Below are positions 5,417 to 5,503 of a stretch of 5,503 nt of DNA, piece by piece. A program made the translations under genes and the position numbers. A model generated the notes under the pieces. That model was not told the DNA's origin, ran no database searches, and saw only the letters and a list, made by a program, of their open reading frames with translations. Each line of letters begins with the position of its first letter. Position 1 is the stretch's first letter. The DNA comes from Actinomycetota bacterium. Its GTDB lineage: Bacteria > Actinomycetota > Acidimicrobiia > Acidimicrobiales > Iamiaceae. The stretch lies in assembly GCA_017882935.1 (NCBI GenBank), contig JADGOP010000188.1, forward strand, positions 1 to 5,503, written 5' to 3'.

Positions 5417-5503
5417 GTGACCTTTGTCGGCTTGATCCGCCACAACGTGGCGGCCCACAAGCTCCGCTCGGCGCTGACGGCGTTCGCGGTCGCGATCGGG
5501 GTC
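5417..5503 (+). CDS. ABC transporter permease, FtsX/MacB type (N-terminal fragment)
   Basis: Only the first 29 codons are in the window. They read MTFVGLIRHNVAAHKLRSAL followed by a hydrophobic segment, TAFAVAIGV. This is the usual opening of FtsX/MacB-type ABC permeases: a short cytoplasmic N-terminus with an AHKLRSALT-like basic motif entering the first membrane helix. Such proteins work with an ATPase subunit to export lipids, lipoproteins or peptides, or to transmit mechanical signals in the envelope. No ATPase gene lies upstream, so it should be sought downstream of the window. The substrate cannot be named. The start is GTG with a strong ribosome binding site, 57 bp after the rnhA stop. 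Confidence 0.75.
   Translation, partial: MTFVGLIRHNVAAHKLRSALTAFAVAIGV

Overview
This is a very GC-rich window whose genes resemble those of high-GC Actinomycetota, possibly Acidimicrobiia-like. The evidence is the GC bias at third codon positions, the homodimeric AceE-type pyruvate dehydrogenase E1, an actinobacterial style of TetR N-terminus, and two promoters laid out for leaderless transcripts (a TANNNT -10 box exactly 7 nt before the ATG). The phylum is fairly safe; the class is a guess.

Layout. On the minus strand, aceE (pyruvate dehydrogenase E1, 2729 to 30) lies downstream of a co-oriented TetR-family regulator (3437 to 2817), with an 87-bp gap. The regulator is divergent from a plus-strand gene for a secreted or lipid-anchored alpha/beta-hydrolase of the secretory-lipase type (3494 to 4750). 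The 56 bp between the two start codons holds two outward-facing -10 boxes and, exactly between them, a 28-bp two-tier inverted repeat that is a good candidate TetR operator. After the lipase come a class I ribonuclease H (rnhA, 4811 to 5359) and, behind its own promoter-like sequence and a strong ribosome binding site, the first 29 codons of an FtsX/MacB-type ABC permease that runs off the right edge. The left edge starts inside a GGGGT repeat just past the aceE stop.

How the genes may work together. The operator layout suggests that the TetR protein controls itself and the lipase. Because aceE follows tetR on the same strand and the gap between them has no TANNNT box, aceE may also be driven partly from the same control region. 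That would link secreted lipid hydrolysis to entry of pyruvate carbon into acetyl-CoA. The link is an inference from layout, not something shown. RNase HI and the permease look functionally unrelated to it.

There is no gene-free stretch above 90 bp, and I see no tRNA, rRNA, CRISPR, insertion sequence or phage gene. Most of the window is ordinary chromosomal content; the shared divergent control region is its most interesting part.
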